Shown here: in pieces, positions 23,807 through 31,034 of the stretch
How the letters are laid out: each line of letters begins with the position of its first letter
Position numbering within the stretch: the first letter of the stretch is position 1
NCBI GenBank assembly: GCA_045807125.1
Contig: JBJMHZ010000004.1
Coordinates: 124,001-188,000 of the forward strand
DNA from: JBJMHZ01 sp045807125
Lineage (GTDB): Bacteria; Actinomycetota; Actinomycetes; JAWWOL01
Reading direction: 5' to 3'
Length of the DNA: 64,000 nt
Notes under the pieces: generated by a model
Seen by the model: the letters and a program-made list of their open reading frames with translations, nothing else
The model's database searches: none
What the model was told of the DNA's origin: nothing
Made by a program: the position numbers and the translations under genes

Positions 23807-25270
23807 ATGACGACAACCACCCAACCAGCCACCGTTATCGGGCAAGCCACCCTGGGCGAGCTGCAAGCCGCTGTCAGAGGCGATGTCCTCGGCCCCGGCG
23901 ACGAGGGCTACGACGACGCGCGGGCGATCTGGAACGCGGCGCACGACAAGCGTCCGGCCCTCATCATCCGGTGCGCCGGCACCGCCGACGTCATCACGGC
24001 GGTGGGCTTCGCCCGCAGCCAGGGCCTCCCGGTCGCCGTGCGCGGCGGTGGGCACAGCATCGCCGGGTTCTCCACGTGCGACGACGGCGTGGTGATCGAC
24101 CTCTCGCGCATGACGGCGGTGCGCGTCGACCCCGCGCGCCGGCGGGCCGTCGCCCAGGGCGGCGCCACGTGGATGGACTTCGACCACGAGACCCAGGCGT
24201 TCGGCCTCGCCGTCACCGGCGGCCTCGTCTCCTCGACGGGGCTCGGCGGCTTCACGCTCGGTGGCGGCATCGGCTGGCTGCTGCGCCGCCACGGCCTCGC
24301 ATGCGACAGCCTCGTCGGCGCCGACCTCGTCACGGCCGAGGGCCAGCTGATCCACGCCAGCGCCGACGAGCATCCCGATCTGCTCTGGGCGCTGAAGGGC
24401 GGCGGCGGCAACTTCGGCATCGTCACCTCGCTGGAGTACGAGCTGCACCCGGTCGGCCCCACCGTGCTCGCCGGCCTGCTGTTCTTCCCGGCCGAAGCGG
24501 CGCGCGACGTGCTGACCGGCTGGCGGGAGCTGACCGCGTCGATGCCTGACGAGCTGACCTCGCTCGTCAACCTCACGACCGCGCCGCCGGTCCCGTTCCT
24601 GCCGGAGTCCGTGCACGGCAAGCCGATCGTCGTCGTCGCCGCGATGCACTGCGGTCCGCTGGAGACCGCCGAGCAGGACGTGGCGGCGCTGCGAACCCTC
24701 GCCGAGCCGATCCTCGACATCATGGGCCCGATGCCGTACGTGGCGATGCAGCAGGCGCTCGACCCGCTGTGGGAACGGGGCGCCCAGAACTACTTCACGT
24801 CCGCCATCCTCGACGGACTGCCCGACGCCGCCGTCGACGAGCTCATCGCCAGGTGGACGAGCAAGCCCACGCCGCAGAGCGAGCTGCACGTTCACCACGC
24901 GGGCGGTGCGATGGCGCGCTTGGCGAAGGACGACACGGCCTTCTTCCACCGCGATGCGGCCTTCATCCTCAACGTGATCGTGCGCACGCCCGACGCCGCC
25001 GGGTTCGCCGGCCACGTCGACTGGGCGCGAGCCGCTCGCGGCGCGCTGTCCAGGTACGGACCGGACGCGATGTACGTCAACTTCACCGGCGAGGCCGATG
25101 CGGACAAGGTGCGCGCGTCCTACCCGCCGGCGACCTACGCGCGGCTGGTCGCGGTGAAGGGCCGCTACGACCCGACCAACATGTTCAAGCTCAACCAGAA
25201 CATCGCGCCGAGCGCGCCGACCGTGCCCGCGCCGGCGGCGCCGCCCGAGGGGCGGCGGGCGCAGTCCTGA
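23807..25270 (+). CDS. FAD-linked oxidoreductase, berberine-bridge-enzyme family
   Basis: A 487-residue PCMH-type flavoprotein. The N-terminal FAD domain contains RGGGHSIAGF (H83 is the expected covalent FAD attachment), TGGLVSSTGLGGFTLGGGIG and GGGGNFGIVTS; the C-terminal BBE motif YDPTNMFKLNQNI is intact. The second flavin-linking cysteine of bicovalent relatives such as GOOX appears absent, so attachment is probably through His only. No signal peptide is present. Such enzymes oxidise alcohols, sugars or secondary metabolites. Expression is probably controlled by the BTAD regulator upstream. A 99%-identical copy of its last 102 codons lies at 26083-26389. Confidence 0.9.
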   Translation: MTTTTQPATVIGQATLGELQAAVRGDVLGPGDEGYDDARAIWNAAHDKRPALIIRCAGTADVITAVGFARSQGLPVAVRGGGHSIAGFSTCDDGVVIDLSRMTAVRVDPARRRAVAQGGATWMDFDHETQAFGLAVTGGLVSSTGLGGFTLGGGIGWLLRRHGLACDSLVGADLVTAEGQLIHASADEHPDLLWALKGGGGNFGIVTSLEYELHPVGPTVLAGLLFFPAEAARDVLTGWRELTASMPDELTSLVNLTTAPPVPFLPESVHGKPIVVVAAMHCGPLETAEQDVAALRTLAEPILDIMGPMPYVAMQQALDPLWERGAQNYFTSAILDGLPDAAVDELIARWTSKPTPQSELHVHHAGGAMARLAKDDTAFFHRDAAFILNVIVRTPDAAGFAGHVDWARAARGALSRYGPDAMYVNFTGEADADKVRASYPPATYARLVAVKGRYDPTNMFKLNQNIAPSAPTVPAPAAPPEGRRAQS

Positions 25271-25311
25271 CGCCCTGAGCCGGCGGGCAGCGTCGCGGGG
25301 GAGCGATGCCA

Positions 25312-25346
25312 GCGTGGGAGGCGGCCGATGTGGTCGCCTCCCACGC
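25312..25346 (+). terminator. Hairpin terminator after the FAD oxidoreductase gene
   Basis: GCGTGGGAGGCG pairs perfectly with CGCCTCCCACGC (12 bp) around an 11-nt loop, 41 bp after the stop. The duplicated copy of this region (26083-26458) lacks exactly this hairpin. Confidence 0.75.
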
Positions 25347-25581
25347 TCGCGCGATGCGGTGATCCGCTCGACGGGCTCGCTGCGCGGCGGTACCGCGCTT
25401 CGTTCCGTCCACTACCGCGCGTGGCTGCCGCCAACGGAGCGCATCCGGAACCAGCGAAAGTGCCGCGCTGAGCGTCGATCGGCCAGGTGGCTAGCTCGGA
25501 TTGGCTATTGCTGCGGTGATGGCGCCGCCGAAGGCTGGAGTCCTCAACTCGGGAATCAGGGAAGCTGGTAGGTGGGCGAGC
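25347..25581 (+). other. Non-coding stretch with a decayed secreted-protein tail
   Basis: No intact gene. Bases about 25409-25475 resemble 19862-19933, the 3' end of the trypsin-like protease gene encoding HYRLWLPANGAHPAG, with indels that break the frame. This suggests a relic of a protein with the same C-terminal domain. Confidence 0.4.
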
Positions 25582-25854
25582 ATGGCGACGACGTTCCTGC
25601 GGCACAACGTGAACGACTATGACGAATGGCGCCAGGTCTACGACTCGGTCGCGGACCTGCAACGAGCCGGCGGCGTCATCGAAGAGGCCGTCTACCGCTC
25701 CATGGACGACCCTAACGAGGTGCTCGTCATGCACCGCTTCGGCTCGCTGCAGGAAGCACGCGCGTTCTTCGAGAGCGACGAGCTTCGCGCCGCGATCGAC
25801 AAGGCAGGCGTGAAGGAGTCCAGCATGCGCCTGGAGATGTACGACAAGATGTGA
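25582..25854 (+). CDS. Small ABM-like / ferredoxin-fold protein
   Basis: A 90-residue protein, MATTFLRHNVNDYDEWRQVY through LEMYDKM, from ATG 25582 with a GGTAGGTGGG ribosome site. The (L/V)xHxVxDYxxW start, the DPNEVLVMHRF strand and the EARAFFESDELRAAIDKAGV helix match the antibiotic-biosynthesis-monooxygenase-like dimeric alpha-beta-barrel family. Family roles range from cofactor-free oxidation to small-molecule sensing. It lies just left of the duplicated segment and may have been part of the original duplicated block. Confidence 0.7.
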   Translation: MATTFLRHNVNDYDEWRQVYDSVADLQRAGGVIEEAVYRSMDDPNEVLVMHRFGSLQEARAFFESDELRAAIDKAGVKESSMRLEMYDKM

Positions 25855-25916
25855 CGTGCCTGGCCCGTGCCGTACCAGCTGACGCCGGTCACCCGCGACC
25901 GCCATTGGCGAAGGAC

Positions 25917-26076
25917 CAGGCGAACGTCTCGATCTCGGAGGCGATGCCGCCGACGGGCCGCAGGTCGTACGACTGGATCGCGCCATCGGCCAGCCGTGGC
26001 CCACCGATCGACGTGCGCACCTTCGTGACGATCGCGAAACCGGCGTACGGCATCTCCTGCTCGCCGATGTTGACCT
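25917..26076 (-). pseudogene. Duplicated 3' fragment of the 27333-27716 gene
   Basis: 160 bp, about 99% identical to 27334-27493 (two substitutions noted). It encodes the last 53 or so codons of the 127-residue protein, with no start or upstream part. It joins within 6 bp to a fragment of the FAD oxidoreductase gene, so the junction at 26077-26082 is a rearrangement scar. Confidence 0.85.
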
Positions 26077-26082
26077 CGCCTG

Positions 26083-26389
26083 CATCCTCAACGTGATCGT
26101 GCGCACGCCCGACGCCGCCGGGTTCGCCGGCCACGTCGACTGGGCGCGAGCCGCTCGGGGCGCGCTGTCCAGGTACGGACCGGACGCGATGTACGTCAAC
26201 TTCACCGGCGAGGCCGATGCGGACAAGGTGCGCGCGTCCTACCCGCCGGCGACCTACGCGCGGCTGGCCGCGGTGAAGGGCCGCTACGACCCGACCAACA
26301 TGTTCAAGCTCAACCAGAACATCGCACCGAGCGCGCCGACCGTGCCCGCGCCGGCGGCGCCGCCCGAGGGGCGGCGGGCGCAGTCCTGA
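26083..26389 (+). pseudogene. Duplicated 3' fragment of the FAD oxidoreductase gene
   Basis: This matches 24964-25270 with only about three substitutions; homology continues to about 26458 with one gap, the missing terminator hairpin. It encodes the BBE C-terminal region only (from IVRTPDAAGFAG to the stop), has no ribosome site and lacks the FAD domain, so it is not expected to be functional. Confidence 0.88.
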
Positions 26390-26535
26390 CGCCCTGAGCC
26401 GGCGGGCAGCGTCGCGGGGGGAGCGATGCTCGCGCGATGCGGTGGCCCGCTCAGCGGGCTTCCAGGGCTGGCTCCCCGGCAGCGGGCGCCCTAAGATCAC
26501 GGACGAGCCGGCGCGCGGGTCGAGGAGGCGTCACC

Positions 26536-27288
26536 ATGGCGGGAACGAGCCCTGCATCGCAGAGCGGGTCCGACAGTCGCGCCCGCTGGATGCTGGCCCT
26601 GGCGATCGTGACCCTCTCGGTCATCGGCATCACGATCGCGTCCGTGGTGGCGATCGCGTTCGCCACCTCGGCGGACAGGCCCGAGATGGCACGCCTGGTC
26701 TTCAGCGCCGTGCTGCCCCTGTTCGGCACGTGGGTCGGCACCGTGCTGGCGTTCTACTTCGCTCGGGAGAACCTCGCGGCCGCCACGACGGCGACGCAGA
26801 GCGTCACCGAGAGCGCCCTTCGGCTGACCCAGCGCCTGCGGCCCGATGCTCCCGTCCCGGAGGTCATGATCCAGCGGTCCAGCATGGTCGAGATGGCCGT
26901 TGCGAGCGGGACCGACCCGAGAGCGCTCTTGCTGGCCGACCTGCGCACGCGGATGGTCAACGCGCACGTGCACCGGTTGCCGATCCTGGACGCGTCGGGC
27001 GCGGCGCTGTACGTGGTGCACGACTCCACGCTGGCGTGGTACGCCGAGTCCGTGAGCGCACCAGCCGGCGTCCTTCCCGGGACGCTCGGCGACCTGCTCG
27101 ACAACGTTACCTACGGACCGGCCATCCGCGCCCTCGGCTTCGTCGGATCCGCGGCCACGGTCGCCGACGCGCGCAGGGAGATGGCCGCCGTACCGTTCTG
27201 CAACGACGTGTTCGTCACCAAGACCGGAGCTCGCAGCGAGGCCGTCGTGGGCTGGATCACCAACACGCTGCTGGCCGAGATCGTCTGA
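26536..27288 (+). CDS. Two-TM membrane protein with CBS-like cytoplasmic region
   Basis: A 250-residue protein from ATG 26536 with a GAGGAGG ribosome site. Two hydrophobic helices occupy about residues 18-42 (LALAIVTLSVIGITIASVVA) and 52-74 (MARLVFSAVLPLFGTWVGTV). The soluble part has two repeats with CBS-domain flavour (HVHRLPILDASGAALYVVHD; later ADARREMAAVPFCNDVFVT). CBS pairs usually sense adenosyl ligands, but the similarity here is modest. It is convergent with the 27333-27716 gene across a hairpin. It may belong to the ancestral block that was duplicated. Confidence 0.6.
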   Translation: MAGTSPASQSGSDSRARWMLALAIVTLSVIGITIASVVAIAFATSADRPEMARLVFSAVLPLFGTWVGTVLAFYFARENLAAATTATQSVTESALRLTQRLRPDAPVPEVMIQRSSMVEMAVASGTDPRALLLADLRTRMVNAHVHRLPILDASGAALYVVHDSTLAWYAESVSAPAGVLPGTLGDLLDNVTYGPAIRALGFVGSAATVADARREMAAVPFCNDVFVTKTGARSEAVVGWITNTLLAEIV

Positions 27289-27296
27289 GCGGCCGG

Positions 27297-27336
27297 CTGA
27301 TCCCACCGCGCTGTCGGCCATGGCGGCGGGGATCAG
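27297..27336. terminator. Possible bidirectional hairpin
   Basis: CTGATCCC and GGGATCAG are perfect 8-bp complements flanking a C/G-rich 24-nt interior, between the convergent ends of the membrane protein gene and the 27333 gene. The stem overlaps the latter's stop codon. Confidence 0.5.
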
Positions 27337-27716
27337 GCGAACGTCTCGATCTCGGAGGCGATGCCGCCGACGGGCCGCAGGTCGTACGACTGGATCGCGC
27401 CATCGACCAGCCGTGGCCCACCGATCGACGTGCGCACCTTCGTGACGATCGCGAAGCCGGCGTACGGCATCTCCTGCTCGCCGATGTTGACCTGCGGCAG
27501 CAGCAGGCGCACGCGCACCGTGTGCGAGTCGGGCACCGCCTCGACGAGGCCGTCCACGGAGATGCCCACGTCGCTGAGGTCAGCCCGCACGTCCTGGACG
27601 CTCCGACCGTCGACCTCGAGGCTGATCGCGAGCGACCCGGTGATGCCGGCCGTGTCGACGACGCCCTCGATGCCGTGACCCTGGACGGTGTAGTGGTTCG
27701 CGATCGTGCGTGCCAT
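27333..27716 (-). CDS. Conserved-looking hypothetical protein, 127 aa
   Basis: ATG 27716 has an AGGAGG ribosome site. The protein (MARTIANHYTVQGHGIEGVV...) has alternating hydrophobic strands (GSLAISLEVDG, HTVRVRLLLPQVNIGEQ, YAGFAIVTKVRT), suggesting a beta-rich domain of about 120 residues. No signal peptide or membrane helix. I do not recognise the family. A 160-bp copy of its 3' end lies at 25917-26076. Confidence 0.65.
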   Translation of the reverse strand: MARTIANHYTVQGHGIEGVVDTAGITGSLAISLEVDGRSVQDVRADLSDVGISVDGLVEAVPDSHTVRVRLLLPQVNIGEQEMPYAGFAIVTKVRTSIGGPRLVDGAIQSYDLRPVGGIASEIETFA

Positions 27717-27879
27717 GGCGTGGCCTCCTGAGCGGTGGTCGGAGCTCGTGGTGGACCGAGCATGATGCATCGCGCCGAGAGATGCGACCGTGGCCGCGAC
27801 CCGTCCGGCATCGTCGCCCGAGTAGGTTCGAGGGAGTGGCCGCCGGCGCCGGCGCGCGGCCCGGACGAAGGAGAGAGAC

Positions 27880-28284
27880 GTGAGCGCGTCGCTCAAGGAT
27901 CTCGGTGCCATCACCCTGTTCGTCGAGGACCTCGATCGCACCAAGGCGTTCTATGCGGACGCCTTCGGCCTGCCGGTGGTCTACGAGGATGACAATTCCG
28001 CGGTCCTCGATCTCGGCAATGCGCTCATCAACCTGCTGCGCGTGAGCGAGGCGCACGGGCTCATCGAGCCGGCCGCCGTCGGCGGTCGCGACGCCGGGTC
28101 GCGCTTCCAGCTCACCATCTGGGTGGACGACGCGGACGCCGTCTGCGCCGGGCTCGCCAGGCGCGGAGTGACGCTGCTGAACGGTCCGGCGGATCGCCCG
28201 TGGGGCCAGCGCACCGCCGCCTTCGCCGACCCGGCCGGCAACGTCTGGGAGATCGCGCAGCGCATCCCGGCGTCGGGCGGCTGA
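27880..28284 (+). CDS. VOC-family (glyoxalase/bleomycin-resistance) protein
   Basis: A 134-residue single-module VOC protein from GTG 27880 (AAGGAG ribosome site). It has the betaalphabetabetabeta pattern with ITLFVEDLDRTKAFYADAFG at the start, FQLTIWVDDADAVCAGLARR in the second half and the typical end FADPAGNVWEIAQR. VOC proteins bind or transform small molecules with a metal in a paired-module site; a homodimer would be needed here. It heads a compact rightward run with a DHFR-like reductase gene (6 bp gap) and an NTF2-like gene. Confidence 0.88.
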   Translation: MSASLKDLGAITLFVEDLDRTKAFYADAFGLPVVYEDDNSAVLDLGNALINLLRVSEAHGLIEPAAVGGRDAGSRFQLTIWVDDADAVCAGLARRGVTLLNGPADRPWGQRTAAFADPAGNVWEIAQRIPASGG

Positions 28285-28290
28285 CCCGCC

Positions 28291-28857
28291 ATGCGGAAGA
28301 TCGTCCTCATGATGTCGGTGTCGCTGGACGGCTTCATGGAGGGGCCCGATCGCGAGCTCGACTGGCAGCTGATCGACGAGGAGCTGCACGGCCACTTCAA
28401 CGAGCAGCTCGCCCCGATGGGCGCGTTCCTCAGCGGCCGCGTCACCTACGAGCTGATGGCCGGGTTCTGGCCGACGGCCGACGCCGACCCGGCGAGCCCC
28501 CCACCGATCGTCGAGTTCGCCGGCATCTGGCGGGACACTCCGAAGATCGTGTACTCGCGGACCCTGGAGCGGGCCGACTGGGGGACCACCGTGGTGCGGC
28601 ACGTCGTCCCCGAGGAGGTGCTGGAGCTCAAGCGCCGGCCAGGCGGCGACCTCGCGCTAGGCGGCGCCGACCTCGCCGCGACGTTCATGCGGCACGATCT
28701 CGTCGACGAGTACCGGCTCTACGTCCACCCGGTCGCGATCGGTCGGGGAAAGCCGCTGTTCCCGCCGTCCGGCCGTCGCACCTACCTCGAGCTCGCCGAG
28801 ACCCGGACCTTCGGCAGCGGGGTCGTCCTCCTTCGCTACCAGCGGCCCGGGCGGTGA
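28291..28857 (+). CDS. Dihydrofolate reductase-like / RibD C-terminal family protein
   Basis: A 188-residue protein beginning MRKIVLMMSVSLDGFMEGPD, the standard RibD_C start. FLSGRVTYELMAGFWPT, KIVYSRTLERADW and DLALGGADLAATFMRHDLVDEYRLYVHPVAIGRGKPLF follow in the expected order. These NADPH-binding reductases are widespread and mostly uncharacterised; it is not a classic FolA. It overlaps the downstream NTF2-like gene by 4 bp. Confidence 0.9.
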   Translation: MRKIVLMMSVSLDGFMEGPDRELDWQLIDEELHGHFNEQLAPMGAFLSGRVTYELMAGFWPTADADPASPPPIVEFAGIWRDTPKIVYSRTLERADWGTTVVRHVVPEEVLELKRRPGGDLALGGADLAATFMRHDLVDEYRLYVHPVAIGRGKPLFPPSGRRTYLELAETRTFGSGVVLLRYQRPGR

Positions 28858-29198
28858 GCGCGACCGCGCCGGTGGACGTCGTGCGCGCGGCTTTCCGGGC
28901 CTACCTCGGGCAGGACCGCGCGGCGATCGACCGGCTGCTGGGCGAGGACTACGTCTTCACCAGCTCGCAGGACGACCACATCGGCAAGGCCGGCTTCCTC
29001 GACCGCTGCTTCCCGACCGCCGACCGGTTCGCCGCCCACGAGATCCTCCATCTGGTCGACGTCGGCGAGGGGCGCGTGCTGGTCCTCTACGAGTACGAGC
29101 TGACCACCGGCGAGCGTTACCGCAACGTCGAGCGCAGCACCGTCAGGGACGGCCGCCTGGTCGAGACCGAGGTCTTCTTCGGCGGCCGGGTCGACTAG
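28854..29198 (+). CDS. SnoaL/NTF2-like protein
   Basis: A 114-residue protein from GTG 28854 (GTGA overlap). The order RAAFRAYLGQDRAAIDRLLGEDYVFTSS, GKAGFLDRCFPTADRF, RVLVLYEYELTTGERYRNVE, VRDGRLVETEVFFGG is the SnoaL-like NTF2 fold. It may be an isomerase, a hydrolase or a non-catalytic carrier. It is the end of the VOC-RibD_C-SnoaL run. Confidence 0.85.
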   Translation: MSATAPVDVVRAAFRAYLGQDRAAIDRLLGEDYVFTSSQDDHIGKAGFLDRCFPTADRFAAHEILHLVDVGEGRVLVLYEYELTTGERYRNVERSTVRDGRLVETEVFFGGRVD

Positions 29199-29330
29199 TC
29201 GAAGCGCCGCCCGGCGCAGCATGGTCACCCGGCCGGTGCACCACGTGCGCCGGCCGCTCGCGTCATGCGGGCCCGCCCAACAGGTGTACCCGGTAGGAGC
29301 GGAGCCCCGGAGGCCTGGAGGAGCGACGGC

Positions 29331-30266
29331 ATGCGACCTGACGCGCGGGAGCTGGAGGCGGCGGGCACGCTGCCGTCCGCGCCGCCACACGCTCCGCTGC
29401 CCTCGCAGCCGGGCCCAGGGACAGGAGCGGGCGCCGTCATCGCCGGCCGGTACGCGCTGAAGCGGCCGTGCGCCACCGGCGGCATGGGCAAGGTGTGGCT
29501 CGCGCACGACTCGATGCTCGGCCGCGACGTCGCGGTCAAGGAGCTCAGGACCAGCGCACCGGGATCGCCGACCCAGCCGTTGCTGGAGGCGCGGGCCGCC
29601 GCGGCGGTCAACCACCCGTGCGCGGTCGCCGTCCACGACGTGGTCGAGGACGGCGGGCGGCTCTGGGTTGTCATGCAGTACGTCGACGGACGGACGCTCA
29701 AGGACGTCCTGGCGCGCGTGCGCCACCTGTCGCCGGCGGTGGCGGCGCACGTCGGGCTCTGCCTGCTGGACGCGCTCGTGACCGCGCACCGCAGCGGCGT
29801 CGTCCACTGCGACGTGAAGCCGAGCAACGTGCTGATCTCGCGCCAGGGCGACGTGGTGCTCATCGACTTCGGGATCGCCAGCAACGGCGGCGCGAAGTGC
29901 GTGGACGACGCATGCAGCATCGTGGGGTCGCCCGGCTACCTGGCGCCTGAGGTGATCGGCGGCGAGCCGGCGACGCCGGCGTCGGACCTGTGGTCGCTCG
30001 GCGCGACGCTGTTCGCCTGCATCGAGGGGATGGCGCCGGTCGACCCGGCCGACGTGCTGTCCGGCACCGCGAGCAGCGCCCTGCGCCCGGTGCGGCGGGC
30101 GGGCGAGCTCACCGGTCTCCTGCTGGGTCTGCTCGCCGCCGACCCGGCTGCGCGCTGGTCGGCGCGGGACGCGCGCGTCGCCCTCGCGACCGCGCAGGAC
30201 GCGCGCGCAACGCTGAGCCGCCTGGTCAACGACGGCGGCGAGCCTCGAGGCTCGGGCGGGAACTGA
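29331..30266 (+). CDS. Soluble serine/threonine protein kinase
   Basis: A 311-residue kinase from ATG 29331 with a GGAGGAG ribosome site. The Gly-rich loop is CATGGMGKV (47-55), the ATP lysine K70 (VAVK), the catalytic loop HCDVKPSN (H159, D161; HCD replaces the usual HRD) and DFG 179-181, with an APE-like motif (YLAPEV) after the activation segment. It has no membrane helix or PASTA repeats, unlike PknB; residues 1-35 are a Pro/Ala-rich leader. It is convergent with the stressosome operon, a suggestive but unproven link. Confidence 0.88.
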   Translation: MRPDARELEAAGTLPSAPPHAPLPSQPGPGTGAGAVIAGRYALKRPCATGGMGKVWLAHDSMLGRDVAVKELRTSAPGSPTQPLLEARAAAAVNHPCAVAVHDVVEDGGRLWVVMQYVDGRTLKDVLARVRHLSPAVAAHVGLCLLDALVTAHRSGVVHCDVKPSNVLISRQGDVVLIDFGIASNGGAKCVDDACSIVGSPGYLAPEVIGGEPATPASDLWSLGATLFACIEGMAPVDPADVLSGTASSALRPVRRAGELTGLLLGLLAADPAARWSARDARVALATAQDARATLSRLVNDGGEPRGSGGN

Positions 30267-30287
30267 CGGGGGATCCGCCCGGAGCGC

Positions 30288-30324
30288 CTCCGCCCTGCCG
30301 CAGCTCCCCTGCGGCAGGGCGGAG
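30288..30324. terminator. Strong bidirectional hairpin terminator
   Basis: A perfect 15-bp stem (CTCCGCCCTGCCGCA with its complement) around a 7-nt loop separates the kinase gene from the convergent stressosome operon. Confidence 0.85.
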
Positions 30325-30331
30325 CGCGTGC

Positions 30332-30661
30332 TCAGGACGGTTCGATGCCCCTGATCTCGGCCAGCGTGCGCTGCGACATCTCGTACGGAGCCAGGAGCTC
30401 GACGAGGAACCGCGCCGCGCATGCGGCCACGGCGGGGATCTCGTCCGGCTCGGTCGCCGTGCGCAGCACGTCGGCGAGGATCTCGTGATGGATCTCGGCG
30501 AGCTCGAGCAGGCTGAGCTGCCCCTCGACGGCGCACCGGCCAAGCTGGTAGGCGTCGTGGAACGCGCGCTCGTCCGGTCGTCCGAGGCACCGGAGGAGGA
30601 CCACCTTGTAGTCGCGCCGGAAGGCCTCCACCGTGGCCGGCGGCCCCTGGTCAGCCGACAC
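30332..30661 (-). CDS. RsbU N-terminal-domain-only protein
   Basis: A 109-residue helical protein: MSADQGPPATVEAFRRDYKV, then GRCAVEGQLSLLELAEIHHEILADVL and FLVELLAPYEMSQRTLAEIRG. This is the RsbU N-terminal dimerisation domain that binds the switch kinase RsbT, without the PP2C phosphatase domain that RsbU normally carries. It overlaps rsbS by 11 bp and is the last gene of the operon. It may act as a binding partner or competitor for RsbT; the true phosphatase would be encoded elsewhere. Confidence 0.8.
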   Translation of the reverse strand: MSADQGPPATVEAFRRDYKVVLLRCLGRPDERAFHDAYQLGRCAVEGQLSLLELAEIHHEILADVLRTATEPDEIPAVAACAARFLVELLAPYEMSQRTLAEIRGIEPS

Positions 30662-31034
30662 GGGCGCTGCCCAGCTCGCCGAGGAGCTGGAGCCCTTCCT
30701 CCAGGTCGAGGGCGGTGCGCATGCCCTCCAGGTTCAACCCCAGCGTCACCATCGCGAACGCGACGTCCGGCTGCATCCCGACGAGCACGGTCTCGGCGCC
30801 GCGCAGGCGCGCCATCTCGGCGATGTTGCGGATGCAGGTGGAGCCGTACGAGTCGAGCACGTCGAGCGCTGCAATGTCGATGATGAGGCCGCGCGCCCGC
30901 TTCTGGCCGATCCGGTCGACGACGTCGTGCTGGAAGCGGCGCAGCTCGCCGTCGTCCAGCGCGGTGTGGATCGACGCGATGAGATAGTCGCCCTGCTTGA
31001 GGATCGACACCAAGGGTGGGGCGCTGCGGCTCAT
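30651..31034 (-). CDS. rsbS: Stressosome STAS protein RsbS
   Basis: A 127-residue single STAS domain. VSILKQGDYLIASIHTALDD, ARGLIIDIAALDVLDSYGST and ETVLVGMQPDVAFAMVTLGL match RsbS. S62 in LDSYGS is the expected phosphorylation site for RsbT. With RsbR it should form the stressosome core that holds RsbT. It overlaps rsbR (TGATG) and the RsbU-N gene. Confidence 0.92.
   Translation of the reverse strand: MSRSAPPLVSILKQGDYLIASIHTALDDGELRRFQHDVVDRIGQKRARGLIIDIAALDVLDSYGSTCIRNIAEMARLRGAETVLVGMQPDVAFAMVTLGLNLEGMRTALDLEEGLQLLGELGSARVG

Noticed and set aside
26093..26389. A 98-codon frame that could be called a small gene
   Set aside because: It is a near-identical copy of the FAD oxidoreductase 3' end without ribosome site or FAD domain, so it is annotated as a fragment.
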